Of a stretch of 64,000 bases of DNA, positions 28,501-42,780 are shown in pieces. Under the pieces are notes generated by a model. That model saw only the letters and a program-made list of their open reading frames with translations. It did not search any database and was not told where the DNA came from. The DNA is taken from positions 1,488,001 through 1,552,000 of the forward strand of contig JANEZZ010000404.1 of the NCBI GenBank assembly GCA_026122225.1, given 5' to 3'. The position numbers and the translations under genes are program-made. Each line of letters begins with the position of its first letter. The first letter of the stretch is position 1. Source of the DNA: Heloderma charlesbogerti. Taxonomy: Eukaryota; Chordata; Lepidosauria; Squamata; Helodermatidae.

Positions 28501-30026
28501 AAACTTTAGCCCAGGGGTGGGGAACATGTTTGAGGTGGAGGGCTGAACTGTCCCCCAGTGGGCCTTCTGCAGGCCAAATGATATCAGTGGATGTGGCCAT
28601 GCCCACTGGTGTGATCACTCCACTCCCACCCATCTCATCTTTCTCCATGCTGAGAAAGAGACTTGGATGGCAGTGAAAAAAGTGGCCAAGTCCCCTCCTG
28701 TTATCTCCAATTATAGGTAGAAGATAACAGTGGGGACTCCTCCAGGGGATAGGGTGTGGAGCCAAGCTCTAGGCCCTAGAGTAATCCAAGGAGGCTTTAT
28801 GGGCCAGATGGGGAATCTCTGCAGGCCGGAGGTTTCCTATCCCTGCTTTAGACCCCGTGCTAGTTCTTTTTAATGTGATGGGAACAGTCAAACATGGTAT
28901 GAATGCAGTCTGAAATGGCACAGTCCATGACAGCACCTCATTCCATCATTTGTTTATATTTATACCCTGCCTTATCCTGTGGGCTGATAGCCTTCCCGAA
29001 ATTTCATCAATATCTGTGGAACCAAAAAGGTATTAAGCTGGGGTGTTGTGAGGAATCAGAAGGCTAAAAACAACACATTTTTAACACAGCTAAAAATAAC
29101 ACATCCTTCCTGCTATTGTGCAGGCATTGATCCAGCCTTCATCACACCTTAATGATTAAGAGATTCCAAGTCCGCATTCTTAAAACAGCTTAGGGCTGCC
29201 TTTTTCCCCACACAGACCTGTCAGGTATTAAGAACCTTGCCAGAGGATCCCTGCTCTGCCAAAAGCAAGGCAGGAATAACCTGGGATAGGGCCTTTTCTG
29301 TAGTGGCATCTGACACCTGCCACTCACTCCCTAGGGAAGATCACCTGACACTGACTTTGTTATCTTTTCTGAATGAGTTGAAGTCTTTTTTATTCACTCA
29401 GACCTTTTAGGATGTGTGTGGGGTTTTGTACTGTACAAAACTTTGAGACTCTATTGTTTTAAATTGTGTAAACCACGTTGGAAGGTTGTACTTCTGAAAA
29501 GCAATAAGTAAAGACTTCCATAACCCTCTTTCTCCTTTTGTGGTCAGTGTGTTAGTCAGCATAATGTAGTTACCCTAGTGTCAGACTTTCGGCAGAGAGA
29601 CCCAGGTTCAAATCCTCGCTCAATGTTCAACCATGGTCTCCCTCCTTTCTATCTGCCTTCTAGGTTTGCTGACAGTTGCGTATTTGTAAGATGCAACATA
29701 ACTGCACAAAGTAACTTTACATTTTGAGTTACAATGAAATTATATTCCAAAGAAGTGCTGTTAACGTTCTGATACATGTAATCCATCATTCTTCTCACAA
29801 CGTCGTCCTTATTTTGGCATACTTCGGTCTGCAACCTACTGCTTGCCCTACCTTGCAAGGATAAAGCAGGCCAGGAGACCACATACTGCTCTGAGATACT
29901 TGGGGAAATTACGCTATTTACAAACCACAAAGTAAAAAAAGGGTAGGCGGAAGGGAATACTCACTGCAGGAGGAAGGCATGGAACCGAAGGACTGGCTCC
30001 TGCAGCTGCTGCCGCTGAGAGTCCAT
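4567..30026 (-). CDS. ZWILCH: ZWILCH, kinetochore RZZ-complex subunit (3' end not found)
   Basis: Zwilch joins ROD and ZW10 in the RZZ complex, which recruits Spindly/dynein and Mad1-Mad2 to unattached kinetochores for the spindle checkpoint (family knowledge). Sixteen coding exons were assembled by splice sites, phase and similarity to vertebrate Zwilch: 30026-29965, 27694-27643, 26510-26415, 26333-26218, 25729-25533, 24935-24856, 23291-23121, 16280-16209, 16102-16009, 14505-14453, 11687-11582, 11425-11346, 6400-6244, 5720-5692, 5482-5346, 4662-4567. They give 1598 nt in one open frame (about 532 codons; human is about 591). Diagnostic stretches are [10 protein letters not shown] and [11 protein letters not shown] in exon 5, [13 protein letters not shown] in exon 13, [16 protein letters not shown] in exon 15 and YYKQNPL in exon 16. 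Exon 14 is only 29 nt. The start ATG at 30026 gives an N-terminus of human-like length, but a 5' noncoding exon nearer RPL4 is possible. The last ~60 codons are probably left of the window. Introns are full of LINEs. Confidence 0.93.
6755..7350. other. GC-rich unclassified block in ZWILCH intron
   Basis: A sharply GC-richer stretch sits in AT-rich intron. It contains related sub-blocks (CCAGCTGAGTTGGGCGCC and GGGGCAGCTGAGTGAGGCAC) spaced about 110 bp apart. No coding similarity was recognised; it is probably a non-autonomous repeat. The stretch that follows to about 7440 resembles the tail of the tRNA-derived SINE family seen at 54.9 kb. Confidence 0.4.
8535..10985 (-). mobile_element. CR1 LINE, 5'-truncated, RT and part of endonuclease
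   Basis: Minus-strand reading gives, in order, the end of an endonuclease ([15 protein letters not shown], then [11 protein letters not shown] near 10800), the reverse-transcriptase N-terminus ([17 protein letters not shown] near 9840), the core ([18 protein letters not shown], then [12 protein letters not shown] and KFADDTK) and the C-terminal domain (LRRPHLEYC-like [15 protein letters not shown]). The 3' end at about 8535 has the CR1 tail. Frame changes between 9707 and 9837 and elsewhere make it a dead copy. It lies in the ZWILCH intron between 11346 and 6400. Confidence 0.92.
11745..12400. repeat. Probable LINE tail-like DNA, poorly defined
   Basis: The stretch starts with a tail typical of L2-like 3' ends (TTATTTATATCCCAC, then an A-rich run) and continues without a recognisable frame. 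Limits and class are uncertain. Confidence 0.3.
12520..12560. repeat. (GT)n(AT)n simple repeat
   Basis: A short GT run passes into an alternating TA stretch. Confidence 0.9.
12778..12945. repeat. Imperfect ~30-bp periodic repeat with ATTTGC/GCAAAT motifs
   Basis: About six diverged units follow one another, each with a GTAATATGC-like half and a GCAAAT-like half (for example near 12812, 12840, 12870 and 12893). The motifs are largely self-complementary. No coding meaning is supported. Confidence 0.5.
13218..13632. mobile_element. hAT-like non-autonomous DNA element
   Basis: The ends are CAGAGGAGGGCAAC on the left and GTTGCCCATCCCTG on the right, inverted copies of each other. Flanks are GTTTAGAG (13210-13217) and ATTTAGAG (13633-13640), an 8-bp duplication with one mismatch that fits the hAT pattern nTnnnnAn. 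There is no transposase frame. Confidence 0.75.
14672..15120 (-). mobile_element. Helitron 3' part with helicase C-terminus
   Basis: Minus-strand 15120-15001 translates without a break to the C-terminal end of the Helitron (Pif1-type) helicase, with [13 protein letters not shown] and YIFAP...NVVY...ALQ before a stop at 15001-15003. SRVGS is the family's final conserved motif. Downstream on the same strand the block ends near CTAG (14672-14675), fitting a Helitron CTRR end. The rest of the helicase and any Rep domain are missing. Confidence 0.75.
15735..15972 (-). repeat. tRNA-derived SINE with LINE-like tail
   Basis: Minus-strand reading starts with a tRNA-like head (AGTGTGGTATAGTGGTTAGAG) and ends with a tail ACAGCGGGATATAAATGTAA typical of L2/MIR-type 3' ends. 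It is non-coding. A related copy is at 61.2 kb. Confidence 0.65.
16720..17816 (-). mobile_element. Degenerate L2-type LINE (RT fragment)
   Basis: Minus-strand pieces in shifting frames match the intact-looking L2 reverse transcriptase at 21.5-22.8 kb: [11 protein letters not shown], then [17 protein letters not shown], then [17 protein letters not shown] and LSCHQYTDV. Many frame breaks; a pre-RT segment extends to the hAT-like element that follows at 17817. Dead copy. Confidence 0.75.
17817..18207. mobile_element. hAT-like non-autonomous DNA element, copy A
   Basis: The ends are CAGTGGTCCCCAACC and GGGGACCCCTG (inverted). Flanks CTATAGAC (17809-17816) and CTGCAGAC (18208-18215) agree at 6 of 8 positions and fit nTnnnnAn. 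The interior is GC-rich and shares ACCGG and CACGGACC segments with the copy at 31.0 kb. Any long frame here is accidental. Confidence 0.8.
18208..18676. other. Unclassified intronic DNA
   Basis: This may continue the older LINE interrupted by the hAT-like element to its left. No readable domain. Confidence 0.3.
18677..18855. mobile_element. Foldback (long palindrome) element
   Basis: Two arms of about 85 bp are near-perfect inverted copies, including ACAATCCTATGCATGTTGAG and AGTCCTACAGCTCCCAGCAT, and meet at CCATGG-like centre TAGCCAGCCATGGCTGGCTA. No coding. The RNA or DNA would form a long hairpin. Confidence 0.8.
20010..20822 (-). mobile_element. Penelope-like element remnant with GIY-YIG endonuclease region
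   Basis: Minus strand 20540-20270 reads a Cys-rich linker (PRCQLCPHI, then [13 protein letters not shown]) before a degraded GIY-YIG core (HKANRPVS where YIGQTGRPL-like is expected). Further on, 20204-20080 reads [13 protein letters not shown] and [11 protein letters not shown], the usual C-terminal end of such elements. The right flank (20775-20822) has the TCTGATGAAGTGGGC...CATGAATGCTTATGCC end typical of these elements. The reverse transcriptase is missing and frames are shifted. Confidence 0.65.
20824..22942. mobile_element. DNA element with inverted ends and TAA target repeats, split by an L2 LINE
   Basis: The left end GGGCGTAATCCTAT and the right end (read inward) GGGAGCAATCCTAT are inverted repeats, flanked on both sides by TAA (20821-20823 and 22943-22945). 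A 3-bp TWA duplication suggests a PIF/Harbinger-like non-autonomous element. Its own sequence is about 20824-21057 plus 22790-22942; the interior is the L2 LINE annotated separately. Confidence 0.6.
21058..22789 (-). mobile_element. L2-clade LINE 3' half with long open RT frame
   Basis: An open frame at 22768-21485 (427 codons, minus) encodes a reverse transcriptase: [17 protein letters not shown], motif [21 protein letters not shown], motif [17 protein letters not shown] (usual GVPQGSILSP has Gly where this has His) and the catalytic YADD in [10 protein letters not shown]. The C-terminal region continues past the frame's stop to an A-rich 3' tail near 21060-21140 on the plus strand. The endonuclease and ORF1 are missing. 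The long open frame suggests a fairly recent copy. Confidence 0.9.
22946..23010. repeat. Penelope-like element end fragment
   Basis: It contains GTACTGGTCTTTAAGGTGCCAC followed by CAGACTAACACAGCTA, a typical end of Penelope-like elements in reptiles. Similar short fragments occur near 16360-16420, 40430-40500 and 56775-56845. Confidence 0.5.
24284..24626. mobile_element. hAT-like non-autonomous DNA element
   Basis: Left end CAGGGGTATGCAACC, right end (inverted) CAGGGTTAGGCAATG. The flanks CATTAAGT at 24276-24283 and 24627-24634 are an exact 8-bp target duplication. No transposase frame. It sits in the ZWILCH intron just downstream of exon 6. Confidence 0.85.
28512..28845. mobile_element. hAT-like non-autonomous DNA element
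   Basis: Ends CAGGGGTGGGGAAC and TTTCCTATCCCTG are inverted copies. Flanks CTTTAGCC (28504-28511) and CTTTAGAC (28846-28853) match at 7 of 8 positions. No transposase frame. Confidence 0.8.
28930..29515 (+). repeat. L2-type LINE 3' end
   Basis: Plus-strand sequence includes GGGCCTTTTCTGTAGTGGCA, CTCCCTAGGGAAGATC and a 3' end with GTAAACCACGTTGGAAGG, as in L2-type 3' regions, here in opposite orientation to the copies at 21 and 60 kb. Non-coding. Confidence 0.6.
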
Positions 30027-30214
30027 AGCTGCCTAGGCTGCTCCCCAGACAGGTGACTCTCTAGGCCAGCAGCACACATGCACAGCAGCTCCTTCTTCTA
30101 CTTGGGTTTAATGGTGAAAAAAAGCAAAAGAAAAAGACCATATTACCATCACTACTGGCAGTCACAATACCACTTCTTAGCTATAGGCAATCACAGATTC
30201 GGAGAACCCATAAA

Positions 30215-31036
30215 AGCTCACTCAGCCTCATTTAGTTCCTGTACCTCAGACAATCCCATACAATATGAGCAGCTGTCTCCTCCACCCCACGTATGTCACA
30301 GAGGTCAGAATCAGTCCTCCAAAAGCTAAACAAATTATTCTGAAGAGTGTAGGACCCAGTAAAAACTCTGAACAGACCATCTTGTCCCACCTCTAACTGC
30401 AGACTAAAAATCCAGAAGTCCCCCAAGTTTGGAGAAAAGGAATAAATCTTCCTACCAGTGGTACCCGTTTCCCAACATTTTTGCCATTCCCTCTTAAGCT
30501 CCTGCTTAACCCAACACTTGGCTTCCAGAGAAAACAAAGGCAATACATCAATTACTTCGTGTCCCAAAGCATCCTTAGCAGCCTGGCCCACCATCTGATT
30601 ACCTATAATTCTCACATAGGTGAGAATCTATAATCTACCTATAATCCAACAAAACTACACCCAAAGACCTATAAACCATAATTCAGGGCCCCCGCTTCAT
30701 TCACCAATTCGTACTTTCATCTCTCCATTCTGAATAGCCAGCAATCCTGACAAATCATTGTCCTATCCAGACTCACATCCCTGACTCACTCCAAAGCTAC
30801 CATTTTAGCCACCAACTCAGCCTTCAATACTGAAATCCAATCTGACACAAAAAGCGGCACTCACACTTCCACCCTGCACCGCCCTAGACCTGTCTGGGTA
30901 TACCAGGGACGGGGATACCCAAGACAAGTAGAAAACAATAAGGAACTGGGGCTCTCCACCTCACAATAAGCTTTGGGCCACCTCAAATCATACACCGAGC
31001 TATCCATGACAGTGTCCTCTACAAAATGCTGCTCTA
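30215..31036 (-). mobile_element. RNase-H-bearing non-LTR retrotransposon remnant (I/R1-like)
   Basis: Minus-strand 30620-30232 is open for 127 codons and reads the end of an RNase H domain (IGNQMVGQAAKDAL, compare HxGIxGNExADxxAKxA), then KQELKREWQKCWETGTTGR, then a C-terminal motif SDLCDIRGVEETAAHIVWDC. Upstream (to about 31036) other frames carry DSSVYD and a diverged FQxELxA-like region that fit the start of RNase H. Such a domain order is known from I/R1-group LINEs. Stops and frame changes make it inactive. A hAT-like element follows directly at 31040. Confidence 0.5.
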
Positions 31037-31039
31037 CAG

Positions 31040-31483
31040 CAGCAGTCCCCAACCTTTTTGGCACCAGGGACCGGTCCAATTTTTCCATGGACTGGGGGGG
31101 GGTGTTTTCCGCTGGCGGACTTCTGGCCACTGAGACGCAAATGGCGTCCGCTATGCGGACGCCATTTGCATCTCTATTCTTTGCAGTAATCAGCTACGTA
31201 AAGATTTACGTAGCCTATTACTTGTAGAACAGGGCCGCAAATGGTGTCCGTGTATTGGACGCCATCTGCGTCCCAGTGGCCAGAGGTCCGCCAGCAGCTG
31301 GAGCCGGCCGGCAGCTCCACGGACTCGCCATGGAGTGGAGCCAGCCGGGGCTGGCGAGGATTCCGGGGGGGGGGGGACAGATCGCCCCCCCCCGGACCCA
31401 AGATGAGGGGGTTTCGCACACCCCTGCAGCCCGGTTGCTGACAGGCCACGCACCAGTACCGGTCTGCGGCCCGGGGACCCCTG
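31040..31483. mobile_element. hAT-like non-autonomous DNA element, copy B
   Basis: Ends CAGCAGTCCCCAACC and GGGGACCCCTG. The flanks CTCTACAG (31032-31039 and 31484-31491) are an exact 8-bp duplication fitting nTnnnnAn. Related to the copy at 17.8 kb. An internal palindromic part (CAAATGGCGTCCGC.. with ..GCGGACGCCATTTG) lies near 31138-31170. Confidence 0.88.
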
Positions 31484-31491
31484 CTCTACAG

Positions 31492-32249
31492 CACCCATTT
31501 AATGTCAGCATCAAAAACTTTCAAAGGGACTCCCCACCCCTAGTAACTCTTCTTTCCTCAATCGTAAACAATTAGCACACTGCTTTGACTTCACCCAACA
31601 TTTTGAGTTCTAATTAATTTCTCCACTTGATCCTTATTTTTACATTCTGCCAACACTTTGCAGGGAAGAAAATTGGTTCGTTGATTTAATGTATTGGCTG
31701 TAAGTAGTTAAAATTTTGATTAGTTGTTTATTTAATGTGCAACTGACTTTGTTCATATTATTGTGCTGTATGTTTTCGGGTTAATTGGAACGCAGTCTGG
31801 TACAGAGTGCAATATAAATGTATATTATTATTAATAAGAAAAGCTGTCAATCAATTATTCAGTCTAACGTTATGGTTTGGGGGGGGGGATAAGTTCTAGA
31901 AACCACAAATGGGTCACCTTCGCGCATCCGTCCAGCCACCACAACATCCCTAACCTACGCTACCTCAGAAGGCTGTTGTGAGGGTACAATGGAGGAGGAA
32001 AATCACGTACACCGCCGTGGGATCCTTGGACAGGATATAAATGTAACGAATAAGTAAATAAAATTAAAAAGATGTCCCGCATACCTCACTGTCTGCAATT
32101 CTCCCCGCGGGCCCCCCGCCCCCCACACACCGTAGATACATCTGAAACCCTCCACAGCACTCCATCTATTCATTTCATTTATTACATTTCTATACTGCCC
32201 AACAAACGAAGCTGTCTGGGCAGTTCACAAAACCAAAACGACAAGTACA
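31492..32249. repeat. LINE-tail-rich DNA between ZWILCH ATG and CpG island
   Basis: The first part may continue the interrupted RNase-H element. A plus-oriented LINE-type tail ends near 31830 (ATATAAATGTATATTATTATT). A second tail-like fragment (CATTTATTACATTTCTATAC) is at 32170-32240. Confidence 0.45.
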
Positions 32250-32840
32250 GCATGCAGCGGATGAAGCGGGCAAAGGGCGACGCCAGAAGGGACGCGGTCG
32301 CCGTCAAAGCGCCACAAGGCTCTCGGCCGTTTTCGCTGCCACAGGCGACCCTCTGGAAACGGTAACGAGACTAGCCCGCCTCTCCCCTCCCCTCCCCTCC
32401 CCTCGGGGAACCCATCCCAAAGCCCCCCACTGCAGCGGGCCCCGTCCGAGCCCCTCCTTGCCGGCGAGCCCTCGCCGCTGCTCCCGGCCGCTCCTCCTCA
32501 CGGGAGCGTCGCCTCGCCGCTCCGTCCTCTCAGGCGGCGGCGGCGCCCGAACTGCGCGCCAGAACTTCCCCATCCAGACCCGGCCTCGGGCCGCATCCCT
32601 CCGCCAAAGTGAGCAGGCTCCCCTCTCCCGCCAAAAAAAGAATCCCTGGGCTTCCTGAGGCGACTTCAATGCGAGGGCGGCGAAGCCGACGCGCGCTTTC
32701 CTCACAGAAAGCGGCGGGCGTTCCCGGTGCACGCGGGAGGGGACGCTGTCGGTTGACGAGAGTCTCATACGGGGTGAGAGGGCGGACGCGGACGCGGGGA
32801 GGGGCGGCGGAGGCGGCCGAGGGAGGCGGCCGCGACGCGT

Positions 32841-32850
32841 CCTTCCTTTT
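32841..32850 (+). promoter_or_regulatory. 5' TOP-like pyrimidine tract at the RPL4 transcription start
   Basis: The tract CCTTCCTTTT precedes a GC-rich leader of about 75 nt ending at the RPL4 ATG (32921). Vertebrate ribosomal-protein mRNAs start with a C followed by 4-14 pyrimidines, which puts their translation under mTOR/LARP1 control. The exact start nucleotide is inferred, not measured. Confidence 0.65.
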
Positions 32851-32920
32851 CCGGCCGGGGCCGTGGCGGAGCGGGGAGCCAGCGCGAGGGTCTCCTCCGC
32901 GAGTCGCGAGCGGCGCCGTC

Positions 32921-38625
<5,705 letters not shown>

Positions 38626-38691
38626 ATTATGGCAAGTTTTGGCGCGTTGTCTGCTTCAGTGCTGAAAAGGGCTGTACTGTGGATTACAGTT

Positions 38692-38697
38692 AATAAA
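38692..38697 (+). terminator. RPL4 polyadenylation signal
   Basis: AATAAA lies 67 nt after the stop codon, with cleavage expected near 38710-38720. A short 3' UTR is typical of ribosomal-protein mRNAs. Confidence 0.85.
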
Positions 38698-38719
38698 AAA
38701 CAAATCTATCCAGAGTGGT

Positions 38720-40650
38720 GTCTTTGCATACTTTGATGCTCTTCATTACTGAAAGCATGGGGTGGAAATTTAGAAGCCAATACATTTTCATGGAATGGTT
38801 GATCTTTGAATCTAGATTAGGTCTGTCTTTGTAAGACTTAAACATCTGAAAACTTCGTTTGCAGATACCACTGTTGCTTAAATGTCCAATGAAGTCCAAG
38901 GTATATTTTGAGGTAGAGTAATATGACTTATGAACTTGAGCACACTTGGGGAGAGAGCGGAGGACAGGAAGGCCTGGCGTGCCATGGTCCATGGGGTCTT
39001 GAAGAGTCGGACACGACTGAACAACAATATGACTTAGTCGTGAGTTACTTTTGACAAGAGCTTTTATGACAAAGAAGACCAAACTTCATGAAGGAAGATA
39101 ATCTGGAGTTCACGCAAATGTAAATGGAAAGTTCAGAAGGGGAAAAGTTGATTTAATAGGAATGCCAGCTCATTAAAACTTGCCATCAGGAGCATGAAAC
39201 AGGGAACCTGAGGGAGTTCTGGGGGTAAAATAGTTAACTTTACCCAAAAGGGTTTTATAATGAATAGTAGAAGAAGTGCAGTGCAAATACCTAAAGGCTC
39301 ATCTACAAATAAGGTTTTCGCACTGCTGCTGCCAGTTTTGCATTGGCTTTTCTTTATGTCCATAGAAATGTAAACAGGGTTGCAGTTTAAATTTAGCCTA
39401 AATTGTGTTGTTTTACTTAATAGCTTATAGATAACTGTGTAACTTTTAATCTGCCCTGAGCATGTGAGATTGGAAGGGTGAGGTATAAATCCTTTTAAAA
39501 AATGCAACTTAGTAAATAACCCATTACTACATAATATTCATGAGTGAATACAAAGGAGCAACATAGGTGCTCTGGAGTGCTTTCAAATCAGGCCTACCCT
39601 CTAATTTAGCCAAACATTTGGGTTCCGGCCACTTCTAGGATCTTTAGATAGTTAAGAGCTCTGGTGATTACAAACCCTGACATGGCTGAATGCTTAAAAG
39701 TTCCAGACTAACAAATTATTACTATATTCTAAAACTTCCTTGGATTAGGGCAGGGGTGGGTAATTTGTAAGCCAAAGACACTTGACTGTGCTGGCTGGGG
39801 CTGATGGGATCCATACACCAAAACATCCGGAGGGTCACAAGTTGCTCACTCCAGGCCTAGAGTTTACTTCAGCAGGATACACCTAATGAACAAATCCCTC
39901 TTTCCCTGGGTGGGACTTCTTTAGCTTTTGACAGCATATTTTCCTTGGGAGTAAGTGATAATGGAGAAATCCAGGATTTTGGTACAAGTATGATAGGAGA
40001 GCACTGAGTTGTACACACCTGTGCACACATGACACACTTGGAAAAGTAGAAGCAAGATCAGTGCTTGCTCTTGTGTATGTGTTACATTTTGAAATTTACC
40101 TATAAATGCTACTTGAACAAAGGAGAGACGTAATTAGTGGCTTAGGTCCATAACTGTGGGAAAGTGGTATAAACATCCAATATCAGCCTCTTCATTCAGA
40201 TGGGAGAGTTGAAAGAGATTTGCATATTGTTGGTTAGGCATACTTGGAAGGTGGTTGAGATGATTATTTAAAACAACCCTGCAATGTAATTACTGTTACT
40301 CCTATTTTGCAGGTTGGAATGAATATAACCCCCATGTTCTATGGTCTCAATTTCTCAGAGGAGGCTGAGATTGATAGTGGCTTATCATAATTTTTACTGG
40401 GACTTCTACCTACCTTTTTTTCTTTCTAAAAGCAAGAGTTTTGTGCCACCTTAGATAATGGCATGAACCATAACCCATTTCATCAGAAGCATTAAGACAT
40501 TCAGAGCTGACAGATTCACATATCACTGTAGGAAGTTACATAAAAGCCTAGATGTAAAATAACTACAGTGACCATTCACATAGTATTGCTGTTAAACATC
40601 CCGGTGTTGAAATATGAGGTTGCAGATCTACATTGCTACTGCAGTGCTAA
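38720..40650. other. Intergenic DNA between RPL4 and the SNAPC5-side CR1
   Basis: No gene recognised. It contains a Bov-B-type tail (38957-39030), a partial foldback element (about 39751-39854) and a Penelope-like end fragment (40430-40500). Confidence 0.6.
38957..39030 (+). repeat. Bov-B LINE-type 3' tail
   Basis: GGACAGGAAGGCCTGGCGTG, then GTCCATGGGGTC and GAGTCGGACACGACTGAACA are hallmark Bov-B/Sauria-SINE tail sequences. Bov-B LINEs are abundant in squamates. Confidence 0.8.
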
Positions 40651-40652
40651 AC

Positions 40653-41715
40653 TGGATATGGAAGGGGCCTATAAGACCATCGAGTCCAACCCCCTGCTCA
40701 AAGCAGGGACCCAAGTCAGAGCATCCCTGGCAGATGGCAGTCCAGCTTCATCTTGAATGCCTCCAGTTTGGGAGAGCCCACCACCTCCCTAGGTAATCGG
40801 TTCCACCGTCGTCTTGCTCTGACATGAAGTTCTTCCTGATGTTCAGCGGGAATCTGGCTTCCTGTCACTTGAGCCCATGATTCCATATCCTGCACTCTGG
40901 GATGATGGAGAAGAGATCCTGGCCTTCCTCTCTGTGACAACCTTGCAAGTACTTGAAGTACATCATATCTCCCCTCAGTCTTCTCAAGGCTAAACATGTC
41001 CAGTTCGTTCAGTCTCCTCATAGGGCTTTGTTTCCAGTCCCCTGATCATCTTCGTTGCCTTCCTCTGAACCTTCTCCAGCTTGTCTGCATCCTTCTTCAG
41101 GTGCGGTGCCCAGAACTGGACACAGTACTCCAGATGAGGCCTAACCAGTGCTGAGTAGAGGGGAACTAGTACTTCCTGGGATTTGAAAGCTATGCGTCTA
41201 GTAATGCAACCCAAAATAGCATTTGCCTTTTTTGCAGCCACATCACCTTGTTGGCTCATATTCCACTTGTGATCTACAACAATTCCAAGATCCTTCTCGC
41301 TGGTAGTGTGGTTGAGCCACGTATCCCCCATCTTGTAACTGTGCATTTGGTTTCTTTTTCCTAGGTGCAGAACTTGGCATTTATCCCTATTAAATGTCAT
41401 TCTGTTGTTTCCTGCCCAGCACTCCAGCGTACCGAGAGCCCTTTGAATTTTGTTTCTGTCTTCCAAGGTATTGGCTATCCGGCCCAATTCTGTGTCCTCT
41501 GCAGATGTGATCAGCATTCCCTGCGCCGCCTCCTCCAAGGCATTAATAAAAACGCTGAAGAGCGCCGGGCCCAGGGCTGAGCCCCGCGGTGCCCCGCTCG
41601 TTGCCTCTCCCCAGCGGCAGAAGGCCCCACCGACGAGCACTCTCGGGGGTCGGATTCCGTAGCCCACCGTGGGTCCACCGGCTCGCTCTCTGGTCCAGCC
41701 CACTTCGAGCTAGGC
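40653..41715 (-). mobile_element. CR1 LINE 3' half abutting the SNAPC5 CpG island
   Basis: Minus-strand frames match the CR1 at 8.5 kb closely (AKCQ-like [20 protein letters not shown], then SEKDLGIVVDHKWNM, then [16 protein letters not shown]). The 3' tail is at about 40655 (GGAAGGGGCCTATAAGACCA). The upstream end, near 41715, is GC-enriched compared with the other copy. Frame disruptions occur. It ends about 400 bp from the SNAPC5 ATG. Confidence 0.92.
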
Positions 41716-42780
41716 GGAATGCAGTCGTTCCGAGGGGGTGTCTTTAAGGGAGTCCGCCAAGGCACGTCGCCCTGCCGGACAACACAGCTCAACGGGCCAC
41801 CCTCATCGGAATCAACCCCCCCCCCCGCAACCGCCAGCCTGCCCGCCCCGGGCTCGCTCCGCGTCTCCCGACGCGGTCGGCGGGGCCGGCTGCAGCTCGG
41901 CCGCCCTCGGCGAGCTCGCTTTCGCCCGGCGGGGGGCGGGGGGGCGTTCCGGCCGCGGCCCGCCCCGGAGGGGGCGCGCGGGCCCCCCGCACAGCCGCGC
42001 CGCAGGCCGGGCCGCGCCCGCTTCCGCCCGCAGGCAAGATGGCGCCGCCCGCCTCCCGCCGGCGCCCGCTCGGCGCGCCGCGGCCGTCATCGCCCCGCGC
42101 GGCCGGGCGAGCAGGATGCTGAGCCGCCTGCAGGAGCTGCGCAAGGAGGAGGAGACGCTGCTGCGGGTCAAGGCGGCGCTGCACGACCAGCTCAGCCGCC
42201 TCAAGGTCCGGCCGGCCGGGCGGGGGCGGCGGGGCCCTGGCCGGGCGGCGCCTCGCGCGCGCGCGCGTGCCGAGGGGGCCGAGGGCCGGCCCCGCCCTGC
42301 CCCGCCCTGCCCGTGGGCGAGGCCGTGCCCCGCGCCGCGCCCCCGGCCGGCTCCGCCCGGCGCCCCCCGAGGGGTCGGGCTGCAGCTGCCGTCGCCCCCA
42401 GCCGGCTGGGGGTGCTGGGGTTCACCTGTGGGGCACATGCTTCCACCCCCGGGTAGCCGGAGCTCTGCGGGCGCCTCGCGCCAGGCTGCCGCCGCGTGTT
42501 CCCGGCCGGGTCCTGGGTTCGAGACCCGCGCAGCGCACGCAGCCGGCGGCTTTCGCGGCACACGCCGCAGCGAGGCTTGTTTCGCGGGAGGGCTGCTGTG
42601 GCCCCTCCCTCGCGTGCGGGAGCCCCTGGGTTCGACCCCCGGCAGTGTCTCCAGGGCCGCCTGGGAAAGAGCCCCGCGCGAAACCCCCGCGACCTTGCTG
42701 GCAGGCAGCGCGGACCAGCCTTCCTCCATCCGGCGCCCCCCGGGTGGGGGGGGGCGCCGCAGCTCCCATTGCCCCAGCCA
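41560..42780. promoter_or_regulatory. CpG island, SNAPC5 promoter
   Basis: The DNA is very GC- and CpG-rich and surrounds the SNAPC5 start codon (42116). On its left it grades into the 5' side of a minus-strand CR1 copy. Several long open frames here (up to about 400 codons) exist only because stop codons are rare in such DNA. The start site is not defined by sequence; an AAGATGGCG motif (42038-42046, YY1-like) is a candidate landmark. Confidence 0.8.
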
